A stretch of 47,621 nucleotides of DNA from an uncultured Collinsella sp. GTDB taxonomy: Bacteria > Actinomycetota > Coriobacteriia > Coriobacteriales > Coriobacteriaceae. A program made the position numbers and the translations under genes. Under the pieces are notes generated by a model. It searched no databases. It saw only the letters and a program-made list of their open reading frames with translations, and was not told the DNA's origin. The stretch spans positions 1-47,621 of the forward strand of contig CABRHR010000006.1 in the NCBI GenBank assembly GCA_902470835.1. The letters run 5' to 3'. Below are positions 1 through 7,275 of this stretch, piece after piece (positions within the stretch are counted from its first letter, which is position 1; each line of letters begins with the position of its first letter).

Positions 1-51
1 ATACGAGAGAGCGTAGCGTCTCGTGGGCTCGGAGATGTGTATAAGAGACAG
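1..51 (+). other. Illumina Nextera i7 adapter (contamination)
   Basis: Not genomic. Bases 33-51 are the Tn5 mosaic end AGATGTGTATAAGAGACAG, 18-32 are the Nextera read-2 sequence GTCTCGTGGGCTCGG, 10-17 are the 8-base barcode AGCGTAGC, and 1-9 are the end of the P7 flow-cell sequence with one mismatch. A reading frame through the adapter gives the artefact N-terminus MYKRQ. Native sequence starts at about base 52. Confidence 0.98.
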
Positions 52-1218
52 ATTTCAGTTGGCGTGACGGCGGCAGGCCCGGCGGGCGAACGCATCATGT
101 ATCGCTCCGAGCTCTGCTACGTGGACGCGGGCGCCGTTGCCAAGCGTATCCCCACGCAAACCGAGCGCAAGGCGTTTGTGCACGTGGAGGCGGCGTGCGA
201 CGAGTTAGCTCAAGCCTGCGCGGCGCAATTGGGCGCACGGGCGGAGGTTGTGGCCGAGCAACCCTATCCGTCGAGCGCGGCAGGCGATATTGAACATGAG
301 CGTGCTCGCGTAAAGCGCGAGGCTGCAAACGACTTTGCGATTCAGGGCTTTTCGATGGAACCGAGCGATGTGGTCTATGAGTGCCGCATGCGTCGATATC
401 GGCTCGCGGGCGTCCCGGCGCCTACCGAGCTTGCAGTGGCGGCAAAGGTCGAGGGCTATGTAGTCTCGATCGGTGGAGTCGCGGGTTCTGTGGGTAAAGG
501 CGTTGCCGCCGGGGCCGAGGCGCTGCTGGGCGCGGGCCTTTCGAGCGGACTGATCGGTGGCGTTCTGGGTAAGCGCCTGCGCGAGCGCCAGGCGGCTGCG
601 GCGTCGGGTCAGCGCGCCGCGAAAGATCAGGCTCCGGATCAGGGCGATTGCCCAGACGGGGCGCCGTTCAAGCTGGGCGCGGCAGACCTGTTGCAGTGGC
701 GTATCAGGGACAGCTTCTGCCTGGTTGCGCCGGAAGGCCGTCTGGACGAGGCGGCCTCCACGGCGCTTGCCTCAATGGCGTCGACTCTGCGGCTCAACCC
801 GTCGATTGCGCGCGAAGCGTGCGCTCAAAAGCAGCAGATGGTGCTCGAGCAGCGTCAGCGCACGCAGATGAACATCGCCCAGCAGCAACAGCAGTTCGCG
901 GCCTGGCAGCAGATGCATGCCTCGCAGCAGGCGGCGTTCGACAGCTACCAGCAGGCTTGGTTTGAGCGCAGCGATCGTCAACACGCCGCGAATATGGCCG
1001 CCAGCGCGGCCAATTTCTCCAGCGCAGGTGTGGGAACGGGCGCGGCGTCGTATTCCGATGCCATCCGCGGGGTCAACCATTACACCAGGCCCGACGGTAC
1101 CGATGTCGAGGTTTCGGTGATGGCGGATCAAGCTTGGGTGAACGGCTCGGGCGACGTGATCGGCACGCGCGATGGCTTTGAGCCCGGTTTTGGCTGGACG
1201 GAGCTGCCCCGTCAATAG
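52..1218 (+). CDS. Unknown protein, 5'-truncated by the contig end
   Basis: Open from the first native base to the TAG at 1216-1218, about 388 codons; the true start lies beyond the contig. The ATG at 37 is adapter sequence and must not be used. I do not recognise the family. Visible parts: an N-terminal region of mixed charge; a glycine/alanine-rich hydrophobic stretch around bases 460-570 (GGVAGSVGKGVAAGAEALLG), which could be a glycine-zipper membrane segment; a basic linker; a Gln-rich helical stretch around 840-960; and a C-terminal segment with NHYTRPDGTDVEV and WVNGSGDVIGT that reads like a small beta domain. It is followed 74 bases later by two lipoprotein genes on the same strand, so a shared envelope role is possible but unproven. 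Confidence 0.7.
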   Translation: MSVGVTAAGPAGERIMYRSELCYVDAGAVAKRIPTQTERKAFVHVEAACDELAQACAAQLGARAEVVAEQPYPSSAAGDIEHERARVKREAANDFAIQGFSMEPSDVVYECRMRRYRLAGVPAPTELAVAAKVEGYVVSIGGVAGSVGKGVAAGAEALLGAGLSSGLIGGVLGKRLRERQAAAASGQRAAKDQAPDQGDCPDGAPFKLGAADLLQWRIRDSFCLVAPEGRLDEAASTALASMASTLRLNPSIAREACAQKQQMVLEQRQRTQMNIAQQQQQFAAWQQMHASQQAAFDSYQQAWFERSDRQHAANMAASAANFSSAGVGTGAASYSDAIRGVNHYTRPDGTDVEVSVMADQAWVNGSGDVIGTRDGFEPGFGWTELPRQ

Positions 1219-1292
1219 CGTGAGTGGGCTACGGGAGGATCGGTGTCGAGGCGTTGCTCGGCGCTGTGATAAGAAACGGGAAAGGAACAACG

Positions 1293-2048
1293 ATGAGGGA
1301 GACGGTTATTTCGCGCACGGCGTTTGTCGCGGCGGCGGGAACGGCGTTGCTGACGCTTGCGGGATGCGGCGGACAGCAGGCGCAGGACACGACGGGTTTT
1401 AACGACGATCGCCCGGTAAAGGACAAGATGGATGCGGGCTCGTCATCGGGTGATTCCGGTGATGCGGGCGGCGGTGCGGACACAGACAGCGGCTCGGCGG
1501 ACGCGTTCGATACGTGGTCGGATGACTGCTGGGATGCGCACCGCAACATCAGCATCGCAGCGTTGCTCGAGCTTAAGGGCTGGCAGTTGCAGGAGTTTGC
1601 GTCGCAACAGGGTTATACCTGGCAAGATGCGCTCGAGATGTACGAGAACGAGGCAGGTCGCGTGCTCAGCGTCTGCAATATCAGCAAGGATGGCGCAACC
1701 GAATGGCTCGGCGAGGATGAAATCGGAAAGCTCGACAAGGGCGGCACCGGGAGTACCGTGATGTTTACGCTGCAGCTTGCGGGCTATTCGAGCTGCGAGG
1801 ATGTTATCGCGGGCTTTTCCGTTCCGGTTGAGGACCGCGCGCAGATTACCTCGGGCTCGTGGATTGCGTGCGTCTACGGTTCCAACATGGCGCGTCACGT
1901 TGCCATGGTGAGCCAAATGGAAAACGGCGACTACCGCCTGGACCTCATTACCGAGGAGGCCATCAAAACCGGTACGTTTACCCAAGGCGGCGGTGCCCCC
2001 ACGATTAACGAATTTTGGCAGGAGAAGACCGGGCGCGCGCTCGGCTAA
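1293..2048 (+). CDS. Putative lipoprotein (251 aa), paralogue of the next gene
   Basis: Start chosen at the ATG at 1293 because AAAGGA lies at 1281-1286 and the protein then opens with a signal peptide; an upstream in-frame ATG at 1224 has no such support. The signal peptide reads SRTAFVAAAG, then TLAGC with the lipidated cysteine at residue 25. The S-R-x-A-F-V pattern resembles a Tat signal with one of the twin arginines replaced. A Ser/Gly/Asp-rich linker follows (residues about 45-75), then a globular domain of about 170 residues with no motif I recognise. The C-terminal pattern (ITEEAIKTGTF then INEFWQ) recurs in the downstream protein (YNEAFIRTGYL then IDELW), so the two look like tandem duplicates. 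Expected to be tethered to the outer face of the membrane. Function unknown. Confidence 0.82.
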   Translation: MRETVISRTAFVAAAGTALLTLAGCGGQQAQDTTGFNDDRPVKDKMDAGSSSGDSGDAGGGADTDSGSADAFDTWSDDCWDAHRNISIAALLELKGWQLQEFASQQGYTWQDALEMYENEAGRVLSVCNISKDGATEWLGEDEIGKLDKGGTGSTVMFTLQLAGYSSCEDVIAGFSVPVEDRAQITSGSWIACVYGSNMARHVAMVSQMENGDYRLDLITEEAIKTGTFTQGGGAPTINEFWQEKTGRALG

Positions 2049-2083
2049 GTGCGATGCGGCCAATAGCATAGCGAGGGACGAAC

Positions 2084-2761
2084 ATGATGAACGAGATGAC
2101 GATGAGCCGTGCGGCCTTTGTGGCGGGCGCGGGCGCGGCGGCTTGCGCGCTGGCTGGATGCTCGGGCACAACGGGCGGCGCCAAAGCAGCGAGCACGGCG
2201 GACGCCGCCTGCGTGGACGACAATGCCAACGTGACGGTCTATGCCGCGATCAACTTGGGTGGTGCCGATCTGGTGCGCCTGCTCAAACATCAAAATTATG
2301 AGTGGCAAGGCGAGAACGTGGGCTACGGCGCCGTCGATGACGCGGGATTTTTCGCTTTTACCTTTTCCAAGGTTTCGGACGATGTGGACGAGCTTGCGAA
2401 CAGCGCGATACCGCTTTCGGAGTCCGAGTACGAGGAGCTTGAACCGGGCGGCGGAGACGAAAACATCGCGATTCTGCTCTCGGTGGGCGGCTATACAAAG
2501 GGCGAGCGGGCGCTCACCGGCGCGATTGGCGATGCGGCGATGGTGCAGGAGAAATGCACGATCGATGATGCCCTGTATTGGCTGGTCAAGGCGCTTGACG
2601 GCCACCGCTACGTGATTATGGCCGACGACACCGAAGACGATGGCGATAGCGCTCATGACATCTATATCTACAATGAGGCTTTTATTCGAACTGGGTATCT
2701 GAGCGGCGGCGACCAGATCGATATCGACGAGCTCTGGAGCCGCCTGACCAACGCCTCGTAA
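2084..2761 (+). CDS. Putative lipoprotein (225 aa), paralogue of the preceding gene
   Basis: Two ATG codons open the frame at 2084 and 2087, preceded by a weak AGGGAC. The signal peptide MSRAAFVAGAGAAACALAGC has its lipobox cysteine at residue 26 and the same S-R-x-A-F-V pattern as its neighbour, 35 bases upstream. The mature domain is acidic, with LKHQNYEWQGENVGYG corresponding to the SQQGYTWQDALEMYE region of the first copy, and IDELWSRLTNAS at the end. I do not recognise the family. The pair is probably co-transcribed, giving two diverged surface lipoproteins. A hairpin of repeat family A starts nine bases after the stop codon and one of family C follows it. Confidence 0.82.
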   Translation: MMNEMTMSRAAFVAGAGAAACALAGCSGTTGGAKAASTADAACVDDNANVTVYAAINLGGADLVRLLKHQNYEWQGENVGYGAVDDAGFFAFTFSKVSDDVDELANSAIPLSESEYEELEPGGGDENIAILLSVGGYTKGERALTGAIGDAAMVQEKCTIDDALYWLVKALDGHRYVIMADDTEDDGDSAHDIYIYNEAFIRTGYLSGGDQIDIDELWSRLTNAS

Positions 2762-2769
2762 CGCCCCAA

Positions 2770-2806
2770 AACCACCACGAAGGGGATAGGCACCTTTGTG
2801 GTGGTT
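2770..2806. repeat. Interspersed hairpin, family A, copy 1
   Basis: Palindromic unit whose outer arms AACCACCAC and GTGGTGGTT flank a GGGGATAGGCACC core. Related copies are at 5784-5820, 46562-46598 and, in the other orientation, 46763-46799. Here it is downstream of a lipoprotein gene and could also help end transcription. Confidence 0.85.
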
Positions 2807-2811
2807 CAATA

Positions 2812-2878
2812 AGTTGCGGTGGAATAGTTCCTGAATAAGGCTTGGGGGTCTTAAAACAGGAACTATTTCACCGCAACT
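2812..2878. repeat. Interspersed hairpin, family C, copy 1
   Basis: Arms AGTTGCGGTGGAATAGTTCC and GGAACTATTTCACCGCAACT are near-perfect inverted repeats (one mismatch) around a variable centre of 27 bases. Further copies lie at 7932-7998 and 16109-16175. The unit sits between converging genes, the lipoprotein on plus and mgtA on minus. Confidence 0.88.
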
Positions 2879-2930
2879 GCTGAGGGGACGGGTTGTGGAA
2901 ACGGCTGCCGTGGTGGACTCGGGCTGTCTG

Positions 2931-5699
2931 TTACAGCAGTTCGCCGTGGCGGGCTATGAAGCGGCGCTTTGTCAGCTGGGTCAGCGCAATATAGGCGGCG
3001 ACGATGCCGATGAGCAGCGCAAAGAAGCTCGGCGGCAGCGGCATGAGGCCCAGTGCATCGGCGATAGGGCTTGCCGGCAGCCAGGTGACAAGCGCCAGCC
3101 CTAGCACGGTGAGCACGCACAGCGCGGGGGCGGCGTGGTCGCGCGGGCTCGGCAGGCGCGGGGAGCGCAGCATGTGGACCACGAGCGTCTGCGACCACAT
3201 GGACTCGACAAACCAGCCACTCTGGAAAATCGCCGCAAAGGTCGCCATGCCGGCAACATTGCCCGCGGCGGCAAGCTCTGCCCAGCTCGCGCCCACGGCA
3301 GCGGGGCACACCACAAAGAAGAGCGCGGCGAACGTCACGATGTCAAACAGCGAGCTCACGGGGCCCAGTTCGAGCATAAAACCCTTGATGGACGCGGCGT
3401 CCCAGGCGCGCGGGCGGGCAGTCCAGGCGTCGTCGACGGTGTCCCACGGCAGCGCGATGCACACGATCTCGTAGACCAGCGACAGCAGCACTAGCTGCAG
3501 GGCGCTCATGGGCAAAAACGGCAGGAACAGGCTCGCGACGGTCACGGACAGCACGTTGCCAAAGTTGGAGCTCACCGTGGTCTTGAGGTACTTGAGCAGG
3601 TTGCCGTAGGTGCGACGGCCTTCGATGATGCCGCGCTCGAGCACGCCCAGGTCCTTCTGGAGCAAGATAATGTCGGCGGATTCCTTGGCGATATCGACGG
3701 CGGAGTCGACCGAGATGCCGCAGTCGCTCGCACGCATGGCGGCGGCGTCGTTGATGCCGTCGCCCATAAAGACCACGGTATGGTCGAGCACCTCGCGCAT
3801 GACGCGCACCAGGCGTGCCTTCTGCAGCGGCGAGAGCTTGGCGAAGAGATGCGTCTGCTCGGCGCGCTCCGCCAGCTCGGCGTCGTCGAGCGCGTCGATC
3901 TCGGAGCCCAGCAAAACGTTGCTCGCATCGATACCGATCTGCTCGCAGACGGTGGCGGCGACGCGGTCGTTGTCGCCGGTCAGGACCTTCACCGCCACGC
4001 CCTTGGCCTCGAGGGTGGCGACGGCGCCCGCGGCGCTCGCTTTGGGCGGATCGAGGAAGGCCAAAAAGCCCATCAGCACCATGTCGCACTCGTCGGCGAT
4101 GTCAAACTCGCCCACGGTGCGCGGGTTGGTCTTCTGCGCCACGGCGATCACGCGCAGGCCCTCGGCATTGAGGTCTGCTACCTGCTTGCGAATCTGGGCG
4201 AGCTTTTCGTCGGTTAGCGGCTGGGCGGTGCCGTCCACCTCGACGTAGGAGCAAATCTCGAGCATTTCCTCGGCAGCGCCCTTGGTGACCATCTGAGTCT
4301 TGCCTTGGGCATCGGCGACCACCACGCTCAGGCGACGGCGCGAGAAATCGAAGGGCACCTCGTCGACCTTGGTGTGGCGGTCGCGCAGGCTCTGGCCCAG
4401 CATGGAATCGGGCGCAACGGTCGAGGGCGTTACATCGGCGCGGTCGATAACTGCCAGGTCGATGAGGTTCTTGAGGCCCGTCTGGAAGAAACTGTTCAAG
4501 AACGCATGGCGCAGCACGCGTGCGTCCTCGTCGCCGTCGGTGTTGAGATAGCGCTCGAGCACGATGCGGTCCTCGGTGAGGGTGCCGGTCTTGTCGCAAC
4601 ACAGCACGTCCATGGCGCCCAGGTTTTGGATCGCGGGAAGTTCCTTGACGATGACCTGGCGGCGGGCGAGGTCCTTGGCGCCTTGCGACAAGCTCGTGGT
4701 CACGATGACGGGCAGCATTTGCGGCGTGATGCCCACGGCCACGCTCGTGGCGAACAGCAGCGCATCGATGACGTTGCCCTTGGTGGCGGCGTTGATGGCA
4801 AAGACTGCCGGCGCCATGACGAGCATCAGGCGCACCAGCAGCATCGAGACGCTCGAGACGCCGCGGTCGAACGCGCTCTTCTCGCCGCGCCCGTTGAGCA
4901 TCTTGGCGATGCCGCCCAGGTAGGTGTCCGAACCGGTGGCCACGACAAGCGCCATGGCGGTGCCGTTTTGCACGGAGGTGCCGGTAAAGACGATGTTCTT
5001 GCAGGCGGAGAGCGGCAGCGTGGAGCTGTCGGCGCCTTCGACGACGGTGGCGACGGTGGTCTTCTCGACGGCCTCGCTTTCGCCGGTGAGGGCGGACTCG
5101 ATCACAAACAGGTCGCGTGCGGTGATGATGCGGGCATCGGCCGGCACCATGTCGCCGGCGGAGAGGCGGATCACGTCGCCGGGGACGAGCTCATCGAAGG
5201 GTATCTCGATGCGCTCGCCGTCGCGCAGGGCGGTGCAGGTGTTGGAGACCAGGTCCTTGAGGGCCTCTGCCGCATTGCCGCTGCGGGCTTCCTGGATAAA
5301 CTTCATGCCGCCCGATACCAGCAGCATGATGCCGATGACGATGACCGTGGAGGGGTCGCGCTGCGGTTCGGGCGCGGCGAGCACGTCGATGTAGAGCGAG
5401 ACCAGCGCGAGCGCGGCGAGGATGCCGGCGAAGGGGTCGATGAAGGCGTCGGCGATGCGGCGAGCAAGTGTCTTGGTCGGCGCCTCGATGGTGTTGGGGC
5501 CGGCGGCGTCCAGGCGCTCGGCGGCCTGCCCGGCGGTGAGGCCGTCAGCCGTGGCGTCGAGCAGCAGGAGGGAGTCCTCGGCGCTATGGGTTGCGGCAAA
5601 GATGGTGTTCTTGGCAAGGCTGGCGTGAGCGGCAGGGCGCGCCGTGCGGCGGCGCTTGGAGATGACTTCGAGTACCATGGCGGTTTTGAGCATCAGCAT
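2931..5699 (-). CDS. mgtA: Magnesium-transporting P-type ATPase, MgtA/MgtB type
   Basis: A 922-residue P-type ATPase of the P3B group, which imports Mg2+ across the membrane using ATP. Visible signatures: N-terminal transmembrane pair around residues 85-135, the actuator motif TGES at 205-208, the phosphorylation motif DKTGTLTED with the aspartate at 369, the hinge motif MGDGINDAAAM, and a C-terminal set of membrane helices. Length is normal for the family. The start is the ATG at 5699 because AAGGAGGA lies four bases upstream; an in-frame ATG further up (5750) lacks a ribosome site. The gene is divergent from pyrE. A candidate leader peptide and a family A hairpin lie between its likely promoter and its start, which suggests control after initiation of transcription, as known for enterobacterial mgtA (inference). 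It carries an extra basic N-terminal stretch (SKRRRTARP). Confidence 0.95.
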   Translation of the reverse strand: MLMLKTAMVLEVISKRRRTARPAAHASLAKNTIFAATHSAEDSLLLLDATADGLTAGQAAERLDAAGPNTIEAPTKTLARRIADAFIDPFAGILAALALVSLYIDVLAAPEPQRDPSTVIVIGIMLLVSGGMKFIQEARSGNAAEALKDLVSNTCTALRDGERIEIPFDELVPGDVIRLSAGDMVPADARIITARDLFVIESALTGESEAVEKTTVATVVEGADSSTLPLSACKNIVFTGTSVQNGTAMALVVATGSDTYLGGIAKMLNGRGEKSAFDRGVSSVSMLLVRLMLVMAPAVFAINAATKGNVIDALLFATSVAVGITPQMLPVIVTTSLSQGAKDLARRQVIVKELPAIQNLGAMDVLCCDKTGTLTEDRIVLERYLNTDGDEDARVLRHAFLNSFFQTGLKNLIDLAVIDRADVTPSTVAPDSMLGQSLRDRHTKVDEVPFDFSRRRLSVVVADAQGKTQMVTKGAAEEMLEICSYVEVDGTAQPLTDEKLAQIRKQVADLNAEGLRVIAVAQKTNPRTVGEFDIADECDMVLMGFLAFLDPPKASAAGAVATLEAKGVAVKVLTGDNDRVAATVCEQIGIDASNVLLGSEIDALDDAELAERAEQTHLFAKLSPLQKARLVRVMREVLDHTVVFMGDGINDAAAMRASDCGISVDSAVDIAKESADIILLQKDLGVLERGIIEGRRTYGNLLKYLKTTVSSNFGNVLSVTVASLFLPFLPMSALQLVLLSLVYEIVCIALPWDTVDDAWTARPRAWDAASIKGFMLELGPVSSLFDIVTFAALFFVVCPAAVGASWAELAAAGNVAGMATFAAIFQSGWFVESMWSQTLVVHMLRSPRLPSPRDHAAPALCVLTVLGLALVTWLPASPIADALGLMPLPPSFFALLIGIVAAYIALTQLTKRRFIARHGELL

Positions 5700-5783
5700 A
5701 GGGTCCTCCTTGCTAAAGGGAGTTAGCGTACGTGTCGTATTGAATTGCAAAAAACCTAGATGTCGCTCACGTCATGCTCGCGA

Positions 5784-5820
5784 ATCACCACAAGGGGGGC
5801 AGGCACCTTTGTGGTGGTTT
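5784..5820. repeat. Interspersed hairpin, family A, copy 2, in the mgtA 5' UTR
   Basis: Arms TCACCACAAGG and TTTGTGGTGG surround a GGGGGCAGGCACC core. On the mgtA transcript the unit lies between the leader-peptide stop codon and the mgtA ribosome site, so here the repeat is inside an untranslated leader rather than downstream of a gene. Confidence 0.85.
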
Positions 5821-5840
5821 TGGTGATCGACTGTTGGCGC

Positions 5841-5912
5841 TTATGCGTGCGCGGAATCCTCGCGGCGTGCCGAGGGCGACATGCAGGTTTTTCGACTATG
5901 GCTGCCTTCCAT
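5841..5912 (-). CDS. Candidate 23-residue leader peptide upstream of mgtA
   Basis: On the minus strand a consensus ribosome site AAGGAGGT (5918-5925) stands five bases before an ATG (5910-5912) that opens a 23-codon frame beginning MEGSHSRKTC and ending RREDSAHA, TAA at 5841. The ribosome site is stronger than that of most genes in the window, which argues for real translation. It lies about 140 bases upstream of mgtA on the same strand, below a plausible promoter, and is followed by a hairpin. Leader peptides that sense Mg2+ or proline (mgtL, mgtP) precede mgtA in enterobacteria; this one has a different sequence, so any similarity of role is inference. It could also be a small functional protein or a chance frame. 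Confidence 0.6.
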   Translation of the reverse strand: MEGSHSRKTCMSPSARREDSAHA

Positions 5913-5925
5913 GGCACACCTCCTT

Positions 5926-6137
5926 AAGGCCGGGCGCAGCGCGCTTTGGGTATCTCGTACCCGTTTCAATCCGCCGGTATTTTTGACGAGGGGGTTTGCC
6001 GTGTCAACCCCATTGTTCGGAAAATCATCGCCCCTGACAAAGCCCTCACAGAGCGCCATGGCTTCAAAGCGCGCCCGCATCGACGTCCTACCTGCGCTAA
6101 ACTGTGAAGCACGTACGCGATTACGAGAGGAGCCCGC
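5926..6137. other. Divergent intergenic region, mgtA leader / pyrE
   Basis: Together with the leader peptide and family A hairpin this makes a 438-base stretch without a conventional gene. The part listed here holds the candidate mgtA promoter (minus) and must hold the pyrE promoter (plus). I see a possible pyrE -10 (TAAACT near 6097) but no convincing -35, and no magnesium riboswitch that I can recognise by eye. Confidence 0.5.
5979..6007 (-). promoter_or_regulatory. Candidate promoter for the leader-mgtA transcript
   Basis: On the minus strand TTGACA (6002-6007) is a perfect -35, followed after 17 bases by AAAAAT (5979-5984), four of six matches to TATAAT. Initiation would fall about 60 bases upstream of the leader-peptide ATG. 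Confidence 0.5.
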
Positions 6138-6821
6138 ATGGAGGCTTACAAGCAAGAGTTCATCAAGTTTATGGTCGAGTCCGACGTTCTTAAGTTCGGC
6201 AGCTTTACGCTCAAGAGCGGCCGTCAGTCCCCGTTCTTTATGAACGCCGGCGCTTACGTGACGGGCTATCAGCTCAAGAAGCTGGGCGAGTACTACGCCC
6301 AGGCCATCCACGATAACTTTGGCGACGACTTTGACGTGCTGTTCGGGCCTGCCTACAAGGGTATTCCCCTGGCCGTCGTGACCGCGATTGCCTACCACGA
6401 GCTGTACGGCAAGGAGGTCAAGTACTGCTGCGACCGCAAGGAGGCCAAGGACCACGGTGCCGACAAGGGCAACCTGCTGGGCTACGAGCCCCAGGACGGC
6501 GACCGTGTGATCATGGTCGAGGACGTCACCACCAGCGGTAAGTCCATCGATGAGACCTATCCCAAGGTCAAGGCTGCTGCCGATGTCGAGATCAAGGGTC
6601 TGATCGTGTCCCTCAACCGCATGGAGGTCGGCAAGGGCGGCGTGACCACCGCACAGAAGGAGATCGAGGCCAAGTACGGTTTCCCCGTCGCGAGCATCGT
6701 CTCTATGGCCGAGGTCGTCGAGACCCTCTACAACCACGAGATCGACGGCAAGGTCGTCATCGACGACGAGCTCAAGACCGCCATCGACGCCTACTACGAG
6801 CAGTACGGAGTCCGGGAGTAG
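6138..6821 (+). CDS. pyrE: Orotate phosphoribosyltransferase
   Basis: Cytoplasmic enzyme of pyrimidine synthesis that joins orotate to PRPP to give OMP. The 227-residue length is normal. The PRPP-binding motif VIMVEDVTTSGKS is at about residues 124-136, and the N-terminal FGSFTLKSGRQSPFFMN segment is the orotate-binding loop typical of the family. Start at 6138 is supported by GAGAGGAG just upstream. The gene stands alone: mgtA is divergent, and element D begins at the last base of its stop codon, where it probably serves as the transcript's 3' end. Confidence 0.95.
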   Translation: MEAYKQEFIKFMVESDVLKFGSFTLKSGRQSPFFMNAGAYVTGYQLKKLGEYYAQAIHDNFGDDFDVLFGPAYKGIPLAVVTAIAYHELYGKEVKYCCDRKEAKDHGADKGNLLGYEPQDGDRVIMVEDVTTSGKSIDETYPKVKAAADVEIKGLIVSLNRMEVGKGGVTTAQKEIEAKYGFPVASIVSMAEVVETLYNHEIDGKVVIDDELKTAIDAYYEQYGVRE

Positions 6822-6989
6822 TTACGCGGTTTTCCAAACCGCGTAACGGGCCGACGCTGCGCGCCGCCCAGAGCGACAATTTGTCATTCAAAAGGCAAGG
6901 CATGACCAGAAGGTCTATGCCTTGCCTTTTTCATGCCAACTTGTTCGCTCTGGACGTCGCTCGCTGTCCGTCCTCTACCTGCGGCGTTG
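6821..6989 (+). ncRNA. Structured 3'-UTR element D, copy 1 (full length)
   Basis: Begins within the pyrE stop codon. Stem P1 pairs GTTACGCGGTTT (6821-6832) with AAACCGCGTAAC (6836-6847). A second domain is closed by P0, CGACGCTGCG (6852-6861) with TGCGGCGTTG (6980-6989), which uses three G-U pairs. Inside are P2, CCAGAGCGACAA (6868-6879) with TTGTTCGCTCTGG (6941-6953), and P3, AAAGGCAAGGCAT (6891-6903) with ATGCCTTGCCTTT (6917-6929), capped by GACC-AGAA-GGTC and followed by Ts as in an intrinsic terminator. Related copies: 15880-16048, 43654-43747 (truncated), 43746-43913; P1 alone at 14281-14322. Whether it acts as RNA or is a mobile DNA palindrome cannot be settled from sequence alone. Confidence 0.75.
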
Positions 6990-7009
6990 TCTTGCCCCGG
7001 ATGCGGCAG

Positions 7010-7065
7010 TAGTCATTGGGGACGTTCTTGTTTGACTAGTCGTTTAAGAACGTCCCCAATGACTA
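7010..7065. repeat. Perfect inverted repeat, family E
   Basis: Arms AGTCATTGGGGACGTTCTT (7011-7029) and AAGAACGTCCCCAATGACT (7046-7064) are exact inverted repeats of 19 bases; the loop contains another GACTAGTC. It has the GGGGAC core shared with families A and B. Single copy in this window. Confidence 0.88.
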
Positions 7066-7074
7066 GTCAGAGAT

Positions 7075-7138
7075 GAGCGTGGGTAATCTCCCGGTTTTGG
7101 CCTGTGTGGGGGCTCAAAGTGGGAGATTATCCACGCTC
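7075..7138. repeat. Inverted repeat, family F
   Basis: Arms GAGCGTGGGTAATCTCCC (7075-7092) and GGGAGATTATCCACGCTC (7121-7138) pair with a single G-U. It directly follows family E, so the 454-base gap between pyrE and the next gene is filled by three successive hairpin elements (D, E, F) and then the promoter region of the HTH gene. A stray CCACGCTCGT half-site recurs near 7161. Confidence 0.82.
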
Positions 7139-7198
7139 GTGATTTGAGTGTCCGAAAATCCACGCTCGTTTGGTCGGTGCATGTCTACGCAGCGTAGG

Positions 7199-7244
7199 TT
7201 GTCGAGGGCTGTCTTCAAATGGATACTGGCTCTTGAACCGGTTC
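7199..7244 (+). promoter_or_regulatory. Candidate promoter and palindromic operator of the HTH-superoxide reductase gene
   Basis: TTGTCG (7199-7204), 17 bases, then GATACT (7222-7227) form a plausible promoter. The perfect palindrome GAACCGGTTC (7235-7244) follows at about the expected start of transcription and could be the binding site of the HTH domain encoded downstream. The region from TGTCGAGGG to TGGATA resembles one upstream of the lipoprotein gene at 15318. Confidence 0.45.
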
Positions 7245-7275
7245 GCTCCATTCTTCCAATCTGATCGGACATCTC

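Noticed and set aside
37..51. ATG at 37 as the start of the first gene
   Set aside because: It lies in the Tn5 mosaic end of the adapter, so the start is artificial.
5700..6137. M-box magnesium riboswitch upstream of mgtA
   Set aside because: I could not recognise the conserved M-box core; a leader peptide and a repeat hairpin explain the region better. An Infernal search would be decisive.
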